Source: Portulaca oleracea
Taxonomy: Eukaryota; Streptophyta; Magnoliopsida; Caryophyllales; Portulacaceae
Assembly: GCA_029582165.1 (NCBI GenBank)
Contig: CM055872.1
Location: 49,365,695 to 49,429,694, forward strand
Reading direction: 5' to 3'
Length of the DNA stretch: 64,000 bases
Shown here: positions 12,495 through 21,387 of the stretch, one piece after another
Position numbering within the stretch: the first letter of the stretch is position 1
How the letters are laid out: each line of letters begins with the position of its first letter
Notes under the pieces: model-generated
Told to the model about the DNA's origin: nothing
The model's input: only the letters and a program-made list of their open reading frames with translations
The model's database searches: none
Position numbers and translations under genes: made by a program

Positions 12495-15400
12495 AATCCT
12501 TAGTTAGCATCCACGAACCCTATAACAAACAATTTGGCAACCAATTGATGGGTATTTGCGGTGGAGGTTAAGGGCTTTTGGTCGACCAGAAGGGGCGAAT
12601 TGACTGGTGGGTTTTATGGTCGCTGGCTTCTGGTCATCCACGGTGTAGTTGTTTTTTACTTTTCTTTTTTTTTTTTTTGTTGTGAAGGAAACTTATATTT
12701 CTATGGATGAAGAATCAAACATGGAATTACTAAAATAATTGAAGGTGTAGGGTTGTAGTCTTTTTGATTTGATTCCATGGACTAATCTCATGTTTGGGAA
12801 TCAAGGTGAGAGATTAGTCAAAATAATGGAAGTTGTGAAAGTGAATGGAGGTTGTACATCGAGATAGGTTTAGGGTTCTTTCTATAACTGCATTTATTGC
12901 TTTTGATCAATGTGCCAAGGCTTATGTTATGATAAATAGTAGTAGGCCTCCATTGTGTAAAAAAGAATTTAAATGTGCTATGCTACTTATTTTCTGGATT
13001 TGTGTATCTTATATTAAAACTTCACATTATATCTAAACATAGATCCTAGGGGAATTAGGGTTGGATTTTATTTATAGCCTTAGGTGCACCTACCTCTTAG
13101 TGCACCTTGGGCAATTCTCTTTATCTCTATTTACGCGATTTCTTTTCTACCCATCCACTCTCTCCTTTTCTTGTCTGCCTCTCCATGCTCTCTTTCGCCC
13201 CCACTATTTTTCATCCACTAGAGTGCCATTATTCATAGGATGATCCTAATTGATTATTTTGAATGTCTTGATGTGTATGGAATTGAGAGGCATTGAGAAT
13301 ATCTTCTTTCTAAAGAGTTAGGCTAAAATCATACTCAAATCCGAATACTGAGGTTGTTGAGTTAAACTTGTATGGTAGATGGATCGAAGTAAACAAGTGT
13401 TAAAAGTAGAATATTAATTGGTAGTGAGATAATTTTGATTGAATTTTGTCCTTGGTTATGTTTTGCGTAAGTGCTTTTCCTTTCATTTTTTTAATTTTTT
13501 TTTCAATAACTTTCCTTGGGTTGGTGACATTCTAGTTGTTCCCCTTTTATAATTATTTGGCAATTACTTAATAGGAAGTAATCGTTTGAATTCAATTTAT
13601 AGTTGTCATTCTATCAAAATGTGGCAATCACATTTAGTAATATGCTAATGAGCAAAATGAGTATTGGGTGGACGTGGTAGGGAACATTTGGTAATATGAT
13701 AATGACGAGTTGGCAATGTGGTAATGAGCATTCATTAATTTGGCAATGATTACTTAGTAAACATACTAATAATCATTGACTATACGTTGTAATGAGCATT
13801 TCAATATTCCCTGCATTCCGTACTAATTGTCATTTTAAGGTTTGGGGTATTAAGGAAGTGGTAGTTGAGGGAGACATTGACAAAAATACCCCTATTTGAT
13901 TAAATGTATTTTTCTTGGAAATGATAAAAATAAGATCAAATATGGTATAACAATCATTAATTTTGCATTCATACCGTGGAAAATAATAAGATAGTTAAAG
14001 TGATAGATATTCATGAATGAAGTACTACATAACATTGAATACATGGTAATGAACATTTAGTAAGTTTGGCAATGAACATTCAATATATGCGGTAATGAAG
14101 ATTTTAGTATGCATGGGTATTGAATGTTGTGTAATATGTGGATATGAAATTCAATACACGCGGTAATGAGGATTTTAGTATGCATGGGTATTGAGTGTTG
14201 TGTAATATGTGGTAGATTAGAGAACTAGTAATGGGAATTCAATGTAGCTGAAACAATCATTAAAAAAAAGTGACTCATAGCCCGAAGTGAAGCAGCTAGA
14301 AAGATTGACGTGGCCTACCGCAAGCATAGGGGACTGGGGAGTACAATATAAGGAGCTAGAATAAGGAAGTCTCAATGTTTAGGACTTGGTTTCTCCATGT
14401 TTGCTTGCATTTTTACCTTGGGAAATTGGGCAAAAACCCTAGGGAAATTGGGCAACTTGGTTTCTCCATGTTTGCTTGCATTTTTACCTTGGGAAAAATT
14501 TCCAGTGGGCCTACAATTTCCCACCTTACTTCCGGGAAAATTTTACATAGGGCTAGTAGGGGAAGGTCTTATGGAGCTTGTTAGGAAATTTGATGGGGAA
14601 CAAATTCCAAAAATACCCCAACTAATTTTGCAAACCAATAATGATAAGAAAGGAGGAGAAATGAACATAAATAAATGAGGGTAATTTGGACATTGTAAGC
14701 ATTTTTTTTTTTCCGAGGAAAGTTACAATTTGAACCAAACATTGGGAAAATTTTCCTAGCCATTTACTAGGATTTTAGGTTGTAAACCAAATACTATAAA
14801 GTTTAGTTTTCCAGGAAAACTTTTCCCATGGAAAACTTCCCATGGGAAATTTTCCCTAGGAAAGATCTCCTTGGGATCCTTATCAAATCCTCTCTTATTT
14901 TCTGTCTAACATTATATCTAAAACTTGGATCGCATCAACCTGTTATGGAAAAAATACTTAACCTAAATCCCTAGCTTGTATAAAGACTAATGTACTTGTG
15001 ACCTATCCTAATAAAGTGCAACTTTCGTAGGGACTGTTCTAATAAGGTATCACATTGAAGTTCTGCAGGTATACATACAAAAAAATATATTTACTCAGAA
15101 TATTATCCAACAGTAATACAAAGGGAATATTGGTTTTGGTTTTAACAATCCGTACTTTGGGTCATTAATAATAATATGGTACCACATTGAGCAGTACTTT
15201 GCACCCGTTGGATAGTAATATCCTACCATAGAAAATTGACCAGATAATAATCCCTGCCGTATATATCATTACAAGTGGTGGTCCACTACAATCGAAGGGG
15301 GGCATAGTAGGGCTCATTATGCTGCAGTTCTAGAGTAGGGATTACTATTATCGGATGACCCAAAGTATGGATTATTGTCCTCCTATTAGTCCTATATTCC

Positions 15401-17613
15401 TTATAAAATGATCTAAATGAGAAACAGTATCTAAAAATTTTGTTTTGGATTTCCATGTGCATCATTACTATTTCTAATGTTAAAGTGCTTTTATGTGGGG
15501 AAATGAGGAGAGAATCAGAGTTTGATGTCCTTGATTTGGGCTCGTTTAGTGTTTTCAAGTCCGTCAAGCCTTTTGTGAGCATATTTCGGGTTGGTTCTTT
15601 GGTTCTTATGATGTTGACACATATTAAGGTTCTTAGTTTTCAATATATGAGAGTCCGGAGTCTAATTGGTCTGGTTTGTCCTTGGCCCTTTAATAAAAAT
15701 GATACGTTTTATGTTCCTACAGTCACCTAATATTGGATAGTCCAAAGTAAATCTAAACAAATCATTGCAGATGAGGTGAAGGCATCATATTTGGTTTTTT
15801 TGTACTTGTGTTGAATATTGGCTTGAGCAAGCCATTATAGTTTTACCCTGTGTCTGGCTGGTGGTATAATAGTACGTGGTAGGCTTGGAAATGCCCATAT
15901 TACACAGCCTGGGAACAGTTGGTTTTCGGTGTTCTGAAGCTTACCAGGACAAGCGTCTAATTGTGTCAGACTTGGCAAACATACCTATGCTGTTTTACTC
16001 CGGGAACTGTTCTCTAATTGTCTGGTTGATTCTTTTGCTGGCTAAGTTCCCCCTTTTCCCAGGCCGGAGTTATCGCATTCCTTTAGGACACCATTTTGTG
16101 CTCTCAAACGCCTCAAGGAGCCAGTCAGCCAGAAGTTTTTCCTGGTGGTGTCAGTCCAAATGGCCCTGCTGCTAATGCGACAATTGGTGGCAATGTGGCA
16201 TCCATATTCTGTTCAAATATAATGTGTGTATTGGGTTCTCTATCTGGCTTAGGCATGCACTTTTTCTGTTGTAAAGTACAGTGTCCATTGAACCTCTGTG
16301 CCTTGGCTTTACATTGCTTCCACACGGGAGCTGACTCTATGAAGGAGATTTAACACTGTTAGTTCCGTGTGTGGAGATGGTCTTGATCACTTGATGTTCT
16401 GAACCATTCTATTGAGCTTTATAATCCTGTTGTGTTCATCTCTATTAGTTCCTGGATATTTATCTATCTATTTATTGGACGTCGGAGTCCCTAAATATTT
16501 CAGAGGTACATTCCCTTCGTGAAATTTAAGCCCTTCCAATGCTTGTTGCTTCTATTCAGGAGCTGGAGTGCCTCTGAAATTTTAAATCTTTGCCAAGGAA
16601 GGCTTTTACTCTAAATTGGAACCAGTTTCCTTAATTTGCAAAATTTAGGAGTAAGATTGCTACATCCGACCCGTCATACATTGCCGCATCAGCATGCTGG
16701 ATCTCAGTATTGGATTTGTTGTTGTAGGCTTTCACTCCAGAGGTAACCACAAGTTTGTGAGAAGCTTCAGACATCAATGAACTGGCTTCTTATCCTCTCT
16801 TTCGAATAAGGAATATGATTTGAATAGCAATGCATTGCGCACTATAATTTCTTAGCAGATCTAGTTTGTTTGTATTCTTTCCGGCTGTATTTTATATTCT
16901 CTTCTATGATTGGGTCTTTTTTCATGAATTCACTGCAAGTTTTAGGCCTGACAAAAGTAGTGGATGAATGAGTGTTGAGTCTCTGTTATCTGTTGATTTG
17001 CTTATGTTATTTATATTTTTAAATCTGCTTTGTCCAGGTACTTGCCAAACTTGAGGATTTCAAGAAGAAAAATTCTCTTTCTGCAAAGCCTGAGGAACCA
17101 CATGGTAAATCTGAAAGGGGGGTTGATGAAGATCTTTCTGACTGGAGAACAATTCGTCTGAAATTCGAAAAAGATTCGAAAAAGGTTGGCTAATAGTTTT
17201 TGAATTTTTTGGGCCATTTAATGTGGCACCTGGTGCCATGTTAGTCAAGAAATCTGTGATTGAATTTACCTTAGCTATTCGATTAACTCTGCCCTGCAGT
17301 CAGTTTGAAATTGTATGACTGACTTACTATATTGAATTGGTGCCGATGCCAGTGATGTTTCTCTGTAGAAGTTGTAAAAGAACTGAATAGGTTGTTAGGG
17401 AGAAGATAGCTGTTTGACTACTACAGAAAACTAGTATGACAACATGACATGACATTTGTGTGTGTCATGCAGGATAACATGTCGCGCAATGAAGATGTGA
17501 ATGACTATGCAGTGATCGATCCCCTTCTGGAGATGGGGAAGCAGAAATTCAACAAGATGATTGCGAAGCAAAAGCGACGAGAACGAGAATGGGCAGGCAG
17601 GTCCCTCACTTGA
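529..17613 (+). CDS. CWC27: Spliceosome-associated cyclophilin CWC27/CYP57 homologue (5' part missing)
   Basis: Nine spliced exons give about 424 codons and a stop: 529-707, 970-1071, 1796-1896, 2010-2142, 2668-2908, 3664-3703, 10289-10481, 17038-17184, 17473-17613. Every intron is GT-AG and the phases join without a break. Exon 1 is the second half of a cyclophilin-type peptidyl-prolyl isomerase domain (FHSRLRFNHRG, NGSQFF, DWLDKKNTIFGKV). The Trp equivalent to Trp121 of cyclophilin A is present. The rest is the charged, helical CWC27 tail, with KKLNLLSFGEEAEEELAVVK, an acidic stretch, a Lys/Arg-rich stretch, and a C-terminus rich in basic residues before the TGA at 17611-17613. CWC27 proteins associate with the activated spliceosome in the nucleus. 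The start and about 75 residues, including the catalytic Arg region, lie left of the window. Two introns (3704-10288 and 10482-17037) are inflated by transposons. No disabling mutation is seen. Confidence 0.93.
4590..4785. mobile_element. Tourist-like (PIF/Harbinger) MITE
   Basis: This 196-bp element has terminal inverted repeats GGGTGTGTTTGGT and ACCAAACACACCA. It is flanked by a TAA duplication at 4587-4589 and 4786-4788. The TAA target and the GG-TGTGTTTGG ends are typical of plant Tourist-type MITEs. It has no coding capacity and lies in the large CWC27 intron. The internal TTTCCTAGGAAAG type motifs recur near 14790-14870. Confidence 0.8.
5498..5707. repeat. Inverted repeat, MITE-like hairpin
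   Basis: About 38 bp at 5498-5535 (centre TTTAGCAGTTCTGTAAAT) are repeated in inverted orientation at 5666-5704 (TTACAGAACTGCTAAA) with few mismatches, giving a hairpin with a loop of about 130 bp. A direct repeat of TATTAGGGGTGTCCCTTTAT (5644-5663 and 5711-5730) overlaps its right side. No clear target duplication was found, so the element class is not fixed. Confidence 0.55.
6031..6087. repeat. (ATT)n microsatellite
   Basis: An ATT tract of about 57 bp with one GTT interruption, inside the CWC27 intron. Confidence 0.97.
7555..7710 (+). mobile_element. 155-bp MITE, copy 1
   Basis: The element runs from CATGCACGCGGAGCATGTGCTCC to GGAGCTCGTGCTCCGGGTGCACC followed by TAAATTGCA. The two ends are inverted relatives of each other around a GGAGCAYGTGCTCC palindrome. 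The interior carries repeats of the type GTGAACAATC. Copies 2 (7728-7885, inverted) and 3 (32427-32582) share the whole layout. No transposase is encoded and the superfamily is not determined. Confidence 0.7.
7728..7885 (-). mobile_element. 155-bp MITE, copy 2, inverted relative to copy 1
   Basis: Read on the minus strand, it goes from TGCATGCATCCAGAGCATGTGCTCC through AGTGAACAACCTAATATATG to GTGCACC and AAATTGCA, matching copy 1 end to end. Only 17 bp separate it from copy 1, so the two can pair as one long hairpin in the intron transcript. Confidence 0.7.
8727..8781. repeat. (TTC)n microsatellite inside the hAT element
   Basis: A TTC tract followed by TTCTTTTCTTCC variants and CTGCCTGC words up to about 8850. 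It creates spurious poly-Phe, poly-Ser and poly-Leu reading frames. Confidence 0.95.
9076..9284 (+). pseudogene. Remnant of hAT transposase: N-terminal leader joined to acidic C-terminus
   Basis: ATG at 9076 opens a Gly/Ser-rich leader (residues 1-20) that ends at TAA 9136-9138. Immediately after, in another frame, comes about 46 codons of Glu/Asp-rich sequence with the hydrophobic word ENVVLDD before TGA 9282-9284. hAT transposases of plants often start with a low-complexity leader before the BED zinc finger and end with an acidic tail after the dimerisation domain. The catalytic RNase H-like core, the zinc finger and the dimerisation domain are all missing, so the product cannot be active. 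The assignment rests on context (termini and 8-bp TSD) more than on these short peptides. Confidence 0.55.
10519..10598. repeat. (GT)n(AT)n compound microsatellite
   Basis: About 58 bp of GT followed by about 20 bp of AT, 37 bp after the 5' splice site at 10482. Confidence 0.97.
11040..12050 (+). pseudogene. Degenerate Ty3/gypsy gag fragment with zinc-knuckle remnant
   Basis: Conceptual translation with several stops and frameshifts shows, in order, VYVPEFDCRPNPNVLVDWID, YTKMKLVVSVMKYLQSVE, KLRTKHLATFHMQQMMNEWL and DAYQKALKVVKYKKPSYSRR, as in retrotransposon gag capsid domains. A zinc knuckle follows at about 11773-11820 (HQCHERGHPASQCPN). The first Cys of the knuckle reads Arg (CGT for TGT), so the metal site is broken. 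A protease beginning (VDNGSFMND) is visible near 12008-12034. No LTR can be paired with it. It is an old insertion inside the CWC27 intron. Confidence 0.75.
12446..12493. repeat. (GA)n microsatellite
   Basis: About 48 bp of GA repeat in the intron. It gives a spurious Arg-Glu repeat ORF. Confidence 0.96.
13620..14222. repeat. Degenerate minisatellite of GTAATGA / GGCAATGA words
   Basis: About 600 bp in which GGTAATGAGCATT, GGCAATGA and related words recur at irregular spacing. The right end is a clear tandem duplication: GCGGTAATGARGATTTTAG begins at 14089 and again at 14160, with a period of 71 bp and over 60 bp nearly identical. Confidence 0.65.
14383..14505. repeat. 74-bp tandem duplication
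   Basis: A 45-bp stretch beginning CTTGGTTTCTCCATGTTTGC occurs at about 14384 and again at about 14458. The spacer is AAATTGGGCAAAAACCC. Farther right (14790-14870) lie palindromic TTTTCCCATGGAAAA and TTCCCATGGGAA words, probably from a MITE. Confidence 0.75.
15146..15376. repeat. MITE-like inverted repeat
   Basis: ATCCGTACTTTGGGTCAT at about 15148 is repeated in inverse near 15353 as ATGACCCAAAGTATGGAT with one mismatch. The total span is about 230 bp, it has no coding capacity, and no convincing target duplication was found. Confidence 0.5.
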
Positions 17614-17820
17614 TTATTCGTGGCACATCCGTTACATCCACAGAAGCTGAAACGACAGGTCGCACATCTTTGAGCTAGACAACTCCTCCAGCTTCCAATT
17701 GTATTATGTGGTTAAAGCTAGGGTTAACAAATTAGCTATATTTTTGGTAGTCTTGTACCAATTTTGTATGCTTGTACATTTGTTTAATCTACAATAGAAG
17801 CTTTTTCCTGACGTGAATTT
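17614..17820 (+). other. Probable 3' UTR of the CWC27 homologue
   Basis: About 200 bp follow the TGA without repeats, with AATAGA and TTGTATGC-like late signals near 17780-17800. No canonical AATAAA is present in the first 200 bp, so the end is a guess. Confidence 0.4.
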
Positions 17821-18034
17821 TCATCATCAGCTGTGATTACTACAGAACATATGTCTCATTTTCTGACTTTTTGTATTCCCAGTGCATGAAGGCTTGCTGC
17901 TCTGATCAAAATTCTTCCCAAATTTTCTGTCCCTTGATCTTGCCGCAGCCCGCAGACACCAAAATTGGCACGGGATTTCGTTTGGCTGCTAATTTCAAGC
18001 AGATTGATGACACAAAATAAATTTTGGTTTGTTG

Positions 18035-18200
18035 GTGGAAGCCTATGTTATCAAACTTGGACTGGTCATTGAATCGGTTGACACGGTGGGTGAATGGGTC
18101 ATCAATTAGCCGAACCGGTGGATTAGACCGGTTTACTAAGTCATGGTTGAATCGGTCAAAATGAGCATGACTCAGTCTTATTTTTAAAAAATTTCATATA
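18035..18200. repeat. Degenerate CCGGTT-rich repeat
   Basis: A short stretch with GAATCGGTTGAC, GCCGAACCGGTGG and GACCGGTTTACTAAG words after TTATCAAACTTGG. Similar words occur at 32660-32840, 60175-60350 and 60770-60920. It looks like a common non-coding plant repeat and no boundaries are fixed. The rest of 17820-19169 is AT-rich with no recognisable gene. Confidence 0.4.
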
Positions 18201-19169
18201 CTTTCCAAATCTATGTAATATATAAAGCCAAAGGGGTTTATGGTACGCAAATTTCATTTTGTCCGTTTTACCCCTCGCCATTGATAAATCTTAAGGATAG
18301 AATAGTAATTACAATATTTTTTATTTGCACCAAAATAATTATCAAAGAAATTGTTACCATCAAGAGTTAAACCTCTAATACAAAGGAAAATCCTTCAATT
18401 TCTATAGCACTAAACTACCATATTTTTAGTTAGTACTTTTTTCATATATGTTCTCTATTTCCATCTTTCACAATGGAGTCGTCATCGTTTACTTCATATT
18501 ATTTTATGAAAATAAGAAAAATCATAAAATCTATCTAATATGTTGATTGGTGTTAAATAAATTAAATCATACATACATAAATTTTTCTATCATTTACGAA
18601 AAATGAAAAAAAATCATAAAATCTACCTAATATGTTGATTGTTCTTAAATTAAATCATGCATGTATGTGTGTATATCATAGAGAGACGGAGAGAAAGACA
18701 AAGATGTCAGAAACTTATTTAGTATACAAATATATTTGAAGTCAAAATTATTTAAAAAGTATATACACGATACAATTTATATATTTTTATTGGATTTAAA
18801 GATTATCATTATATATTAGAGTTAGAGTATCAGCGATAATTTTTTTTGTTCTTTTATTTAGTTTTGGGGAAATTTCTTATGTATTATGTTGTATTATAAG
18901 GCAAGATTCTTGATTAACTAAGAAATATTTGCTTTATCATATTTTTATTCTAAGTTGCATAATTGCAATCATTTAACAATCAATACATTCAATGACACAA
19001 ATAAATAATAGAAACATAATGATTCATTAAGGTATTCGAAAATATTTGCCCCATAGGAATTAAAATTATATAAAAGTAAAAAAAAAACCATGAAGAAGAT
19101 CATATCTATAATGCATAATTGTTCATACTGAGAGTAAACAAACAATAATGAATAATATTGCTTAATGCT

Positions 19170-19545
19170 TACGCCTTATTGTATTTTTGTTTTGAACATG
19201 TTCGTTCCTACTTATTTTGACTGATCTTATTACAAACTGAACTTATCTAAACTTATTTTTAACTTATTATATTGAACTAACCTTAGTTGTTTGATCTTAT
19301 TTTTGAATTCATTTGAAAGAGTTGTTTTCCAAATTTATCTTGAACTTATTTAACTTATTTTGATAAACAATTGAAAAGAAGTTAACTTTAACTGCACTGA
19401 CTTGCCAACATCCATCATGAGCCAAAGTCCAATTATTATTGAGTATTTTTTTATTTCTAAGCAAAATCAATAGTGTCCAGTGTCAACTTATTATTTTTAT
19501 TTTTTTTTACGTAAAACATTTAATTTTCATTAAGGGTCTATTTGG
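19170..19545. repeat. Repeat X, left copy
   Basis: About 370 bp from TTATTGTATTTTTGTTTTGA to TTTAATTTTCATTAA, containing GAACTTATCTAAACTTATTT words. The same sequence with about 10-15% differences occurs at 23951-24297, on the other side of element A. Confidence 0.8.
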
Positions 19546-19722
19546 ACCTTGGAAAACAGCATGGAAAAAAATTATTTTGGAAAATGAAAATCTTTCCTTT
19601 GTTTGGATTGAAGAAAAAGGAATAGAAAAAAATAGTTGAAAAATTGCATGGAAAATTTGGAATAACAATGAATAAAAAATTTTCCCTTTAAAAATGAAAG
19701 GAAACTTGGGAGAAAAATTTTG

Positions 19723-19845
19723 CTCTCTCTCTCTAACACGTTTCTCTCTGTCTCTCTCTCTCTCTCTGTCTCTCTCTAAGTCTTTTCTCTCTCTCTCTCT
19801 AACTTTCTTCTCTCTCTAACTCTCTTCTCTCTCTCTCTCTCTCTC
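19723..19845. repeat. CT-rich simple sequence
   Basis: Imperfect (CT)n with CTAA and TGTC interruptions, immediately left of the 5' LTR of element A. Because the flank is simple sequence, the A target duplication cannot be read. Bases 19546-19722 hold TTGGAAAA-type words, perhaps half of a MITE. Confidence 0.85.
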
Positions 19846-20385
19846 TGAACCGTATCGGGTTCAGTATCGGGTTCAGTATCGGGTTCGGTGCCAAGCTTTC
19901 ATAGCCGGGATTGCGGTTAAGGATAAGGTCGATGAAATCTCGACCCATCATCACCGGACTAAAACCACTCACCCACTCGTTTTCAGGAATCGTTACACCT
20001 TTACAAAAGGCGGGCTGGTGAGCATCACACTATCGTGACCTCGGCGAGCCATCCTTGTTGGAGTAAGGAGAGGCTCAGGACTTGTCAACGACCTTGGAGG
20101 CCTCGGGACCGGATTGGGTCGTCCCGGGAATGAAGGGCGAGGTGGTATCAAGTCTCGGAAGTAACCCAAGTTAATAACTTGCAAGGGGGAAGGCGATCAA
20201 AGGTTGGAAATGCACGCGCCTTCACGCTTTGGATCATAACTCCTTCAATATAACTCCGATGGGTCTCAAATTTTGGGAGCTTAAAGTACACACTAAGATC
20301 ATTCCAACGATATCTTACGGGCCTAAAACGGAGTCCAGATGAAAAAGTTATGCACATTTGAATACGGCAGGAAAACCTGCCCAGA

Positions 20386-20526
20386 TCGTCACGCCCGCTA
20401 TCCTTAGTGGTCATGCCCGTGACGACTCACGGCATTTTCATTTTTTGTTCCGGAAGCTCTGTCACGCCCGCAACAACCAATGGTCACGCCCGACCGCTGC
20501 AACGCCAGTCGTCACGCGTGACCCGA
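20386..20526 (+). promoter_or_regulatory. U3 array of interrupted palindromes with core CGCCCG (LTR A)
   Basis: Units read on the sense strand: GTCACGCCCGCTAT, GGTCATGCCCGTGAC, GTCACGCCCGCAAC, GGTCACGCCCGACC and GTCACGCGTGAC. The arms GTCA/TGAC flank a CGCCCG-like core. The array ends 60 bp before the TATA box at 20586. The role is inferred only from position and symmetry. Confidence 0.6.
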
Positions 20527-20585
20527 AATTTTGGCGCGTGATGATTGTGTTAAATGCTGTGTTTAATGTTTTAATTCCCCATTAG

Positions 20586-20593
20586 TATAAATA
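20586..20593 (+). promoter_or_regulatory. TATA box of LTR A
   Basis: TATAAATA in GTATAAATACCCCC, about 450 bp before the LTR end. It is a plausible U3 core promoter. Confidence 0.6.
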
Positions 20594-21038
20594 CCCCCTT
20601 AGCTTATTTTCTAGGCAGCTTTTGATGATTATGAACATGCTTATGCATTGGTTAGGGTTTCCCTAAGTTTTCTCTCAAAATCTAGATTACTTTATCCATT
20701 GATTAATGGCGGTGTTTCTAGTCATTCCTTTATTGATCATTTGGTGGATTCTTCCTTTATGATGGTCATGGTGGGGGTGTTAGGCTTTGGTGGTGGAATC
20801 TCCTTTATCCAAGGTCATATCCAATCCCTTTGGTGTTCAAGGTTATTGATATTGGTTGATTTTGGTTATTATTCTTGTTATTATTCAAGTTCAAGGCTAT
20901 TGTTGAGAAGTTCAAGCATGGGTGATTGAGATGTTCATCTTTCTCCCCTTATTCTATTGTTTATGGATTTCTCTCATCTCTTCTACAACAACAACTCAAG
21001 CTAATTCTTCAATCTCTCCCACCATGCCACGCTCCATT

Positions 21039-21050
21039 TGGTATCAGAGC
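21039..21050 (+). other. Primer binding site, element A
   Basis: TGGTATCAGAGC, complementary to the 3' end of plant initiator tRNA-Met, two bases after the LTR end. Confidence 0.9.
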
Positions 21051-21387
21051 TCAAGGTTTGCATTAGCTTGAGTTTTGTTCATTCCTCCATTGTTCATTAC
21101 TAGTAGAGTTGTCTTTTGTCGGATTTGATTGTATATTGGTGATCCCCATCCCTTGTGACTCCAAGTGTGTTGGAGAAATTGTTATTGCTATTGTGTTTGT
21201 TGATTTTGATGCATATTGGAGTTTTGAGGAAGAGTTGGAAAATTTGTGCCCACAAGGTGTTCGATAAAATGCCCAAGTGAGAAAAACACAAAGAACCTTT
21301 AGCCAAATACAAGCCAACTACAAAAAAAAACCCCCCAAACTCCACAAAATATCCTTAACACAATCCATCCCATACCTTTCCCTCGAT

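Larger units (their letters stand above)
10482..17037 (+). other. Second large transposon-rich intron of the CWC27 homologue
   Basis: It starts GTATGC after ...GAAGATGAT and ends GTCCAG before GTACTTGCC. It holds a GT/AT microsatellite, a degenerate gag fragment, a GA microsatellite, a GTAATGA-type minisatellite, a 74-bp tandem repeat and a MITE-like inverted repeat. In 12520-13600 and 15380-17037 I see only AT-rich or mixed sequence. The exception is a coding-looking island at 16096-16250, noted among the findings. Confidence 0.85.
19846..21036 (+). repeat. 5' LTR of element A
   Basis: 1191 bp from TGAACCGTATCGG to GCCACGCTCCA. Two bases after it lies the primer site TGGTATCAGAGC. U3 holds a palindrome array (20386-20526) and a TATA box (TATAAATA, 20586-20593). 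The first 509 bp are repeated at 23437-23951. Confidence 0.88.

Noticed and set aside
12259..12510. ORFs with Arg-Glu or Ser-Leu runs
   Set aside because: They arise from the GA microsatellite.
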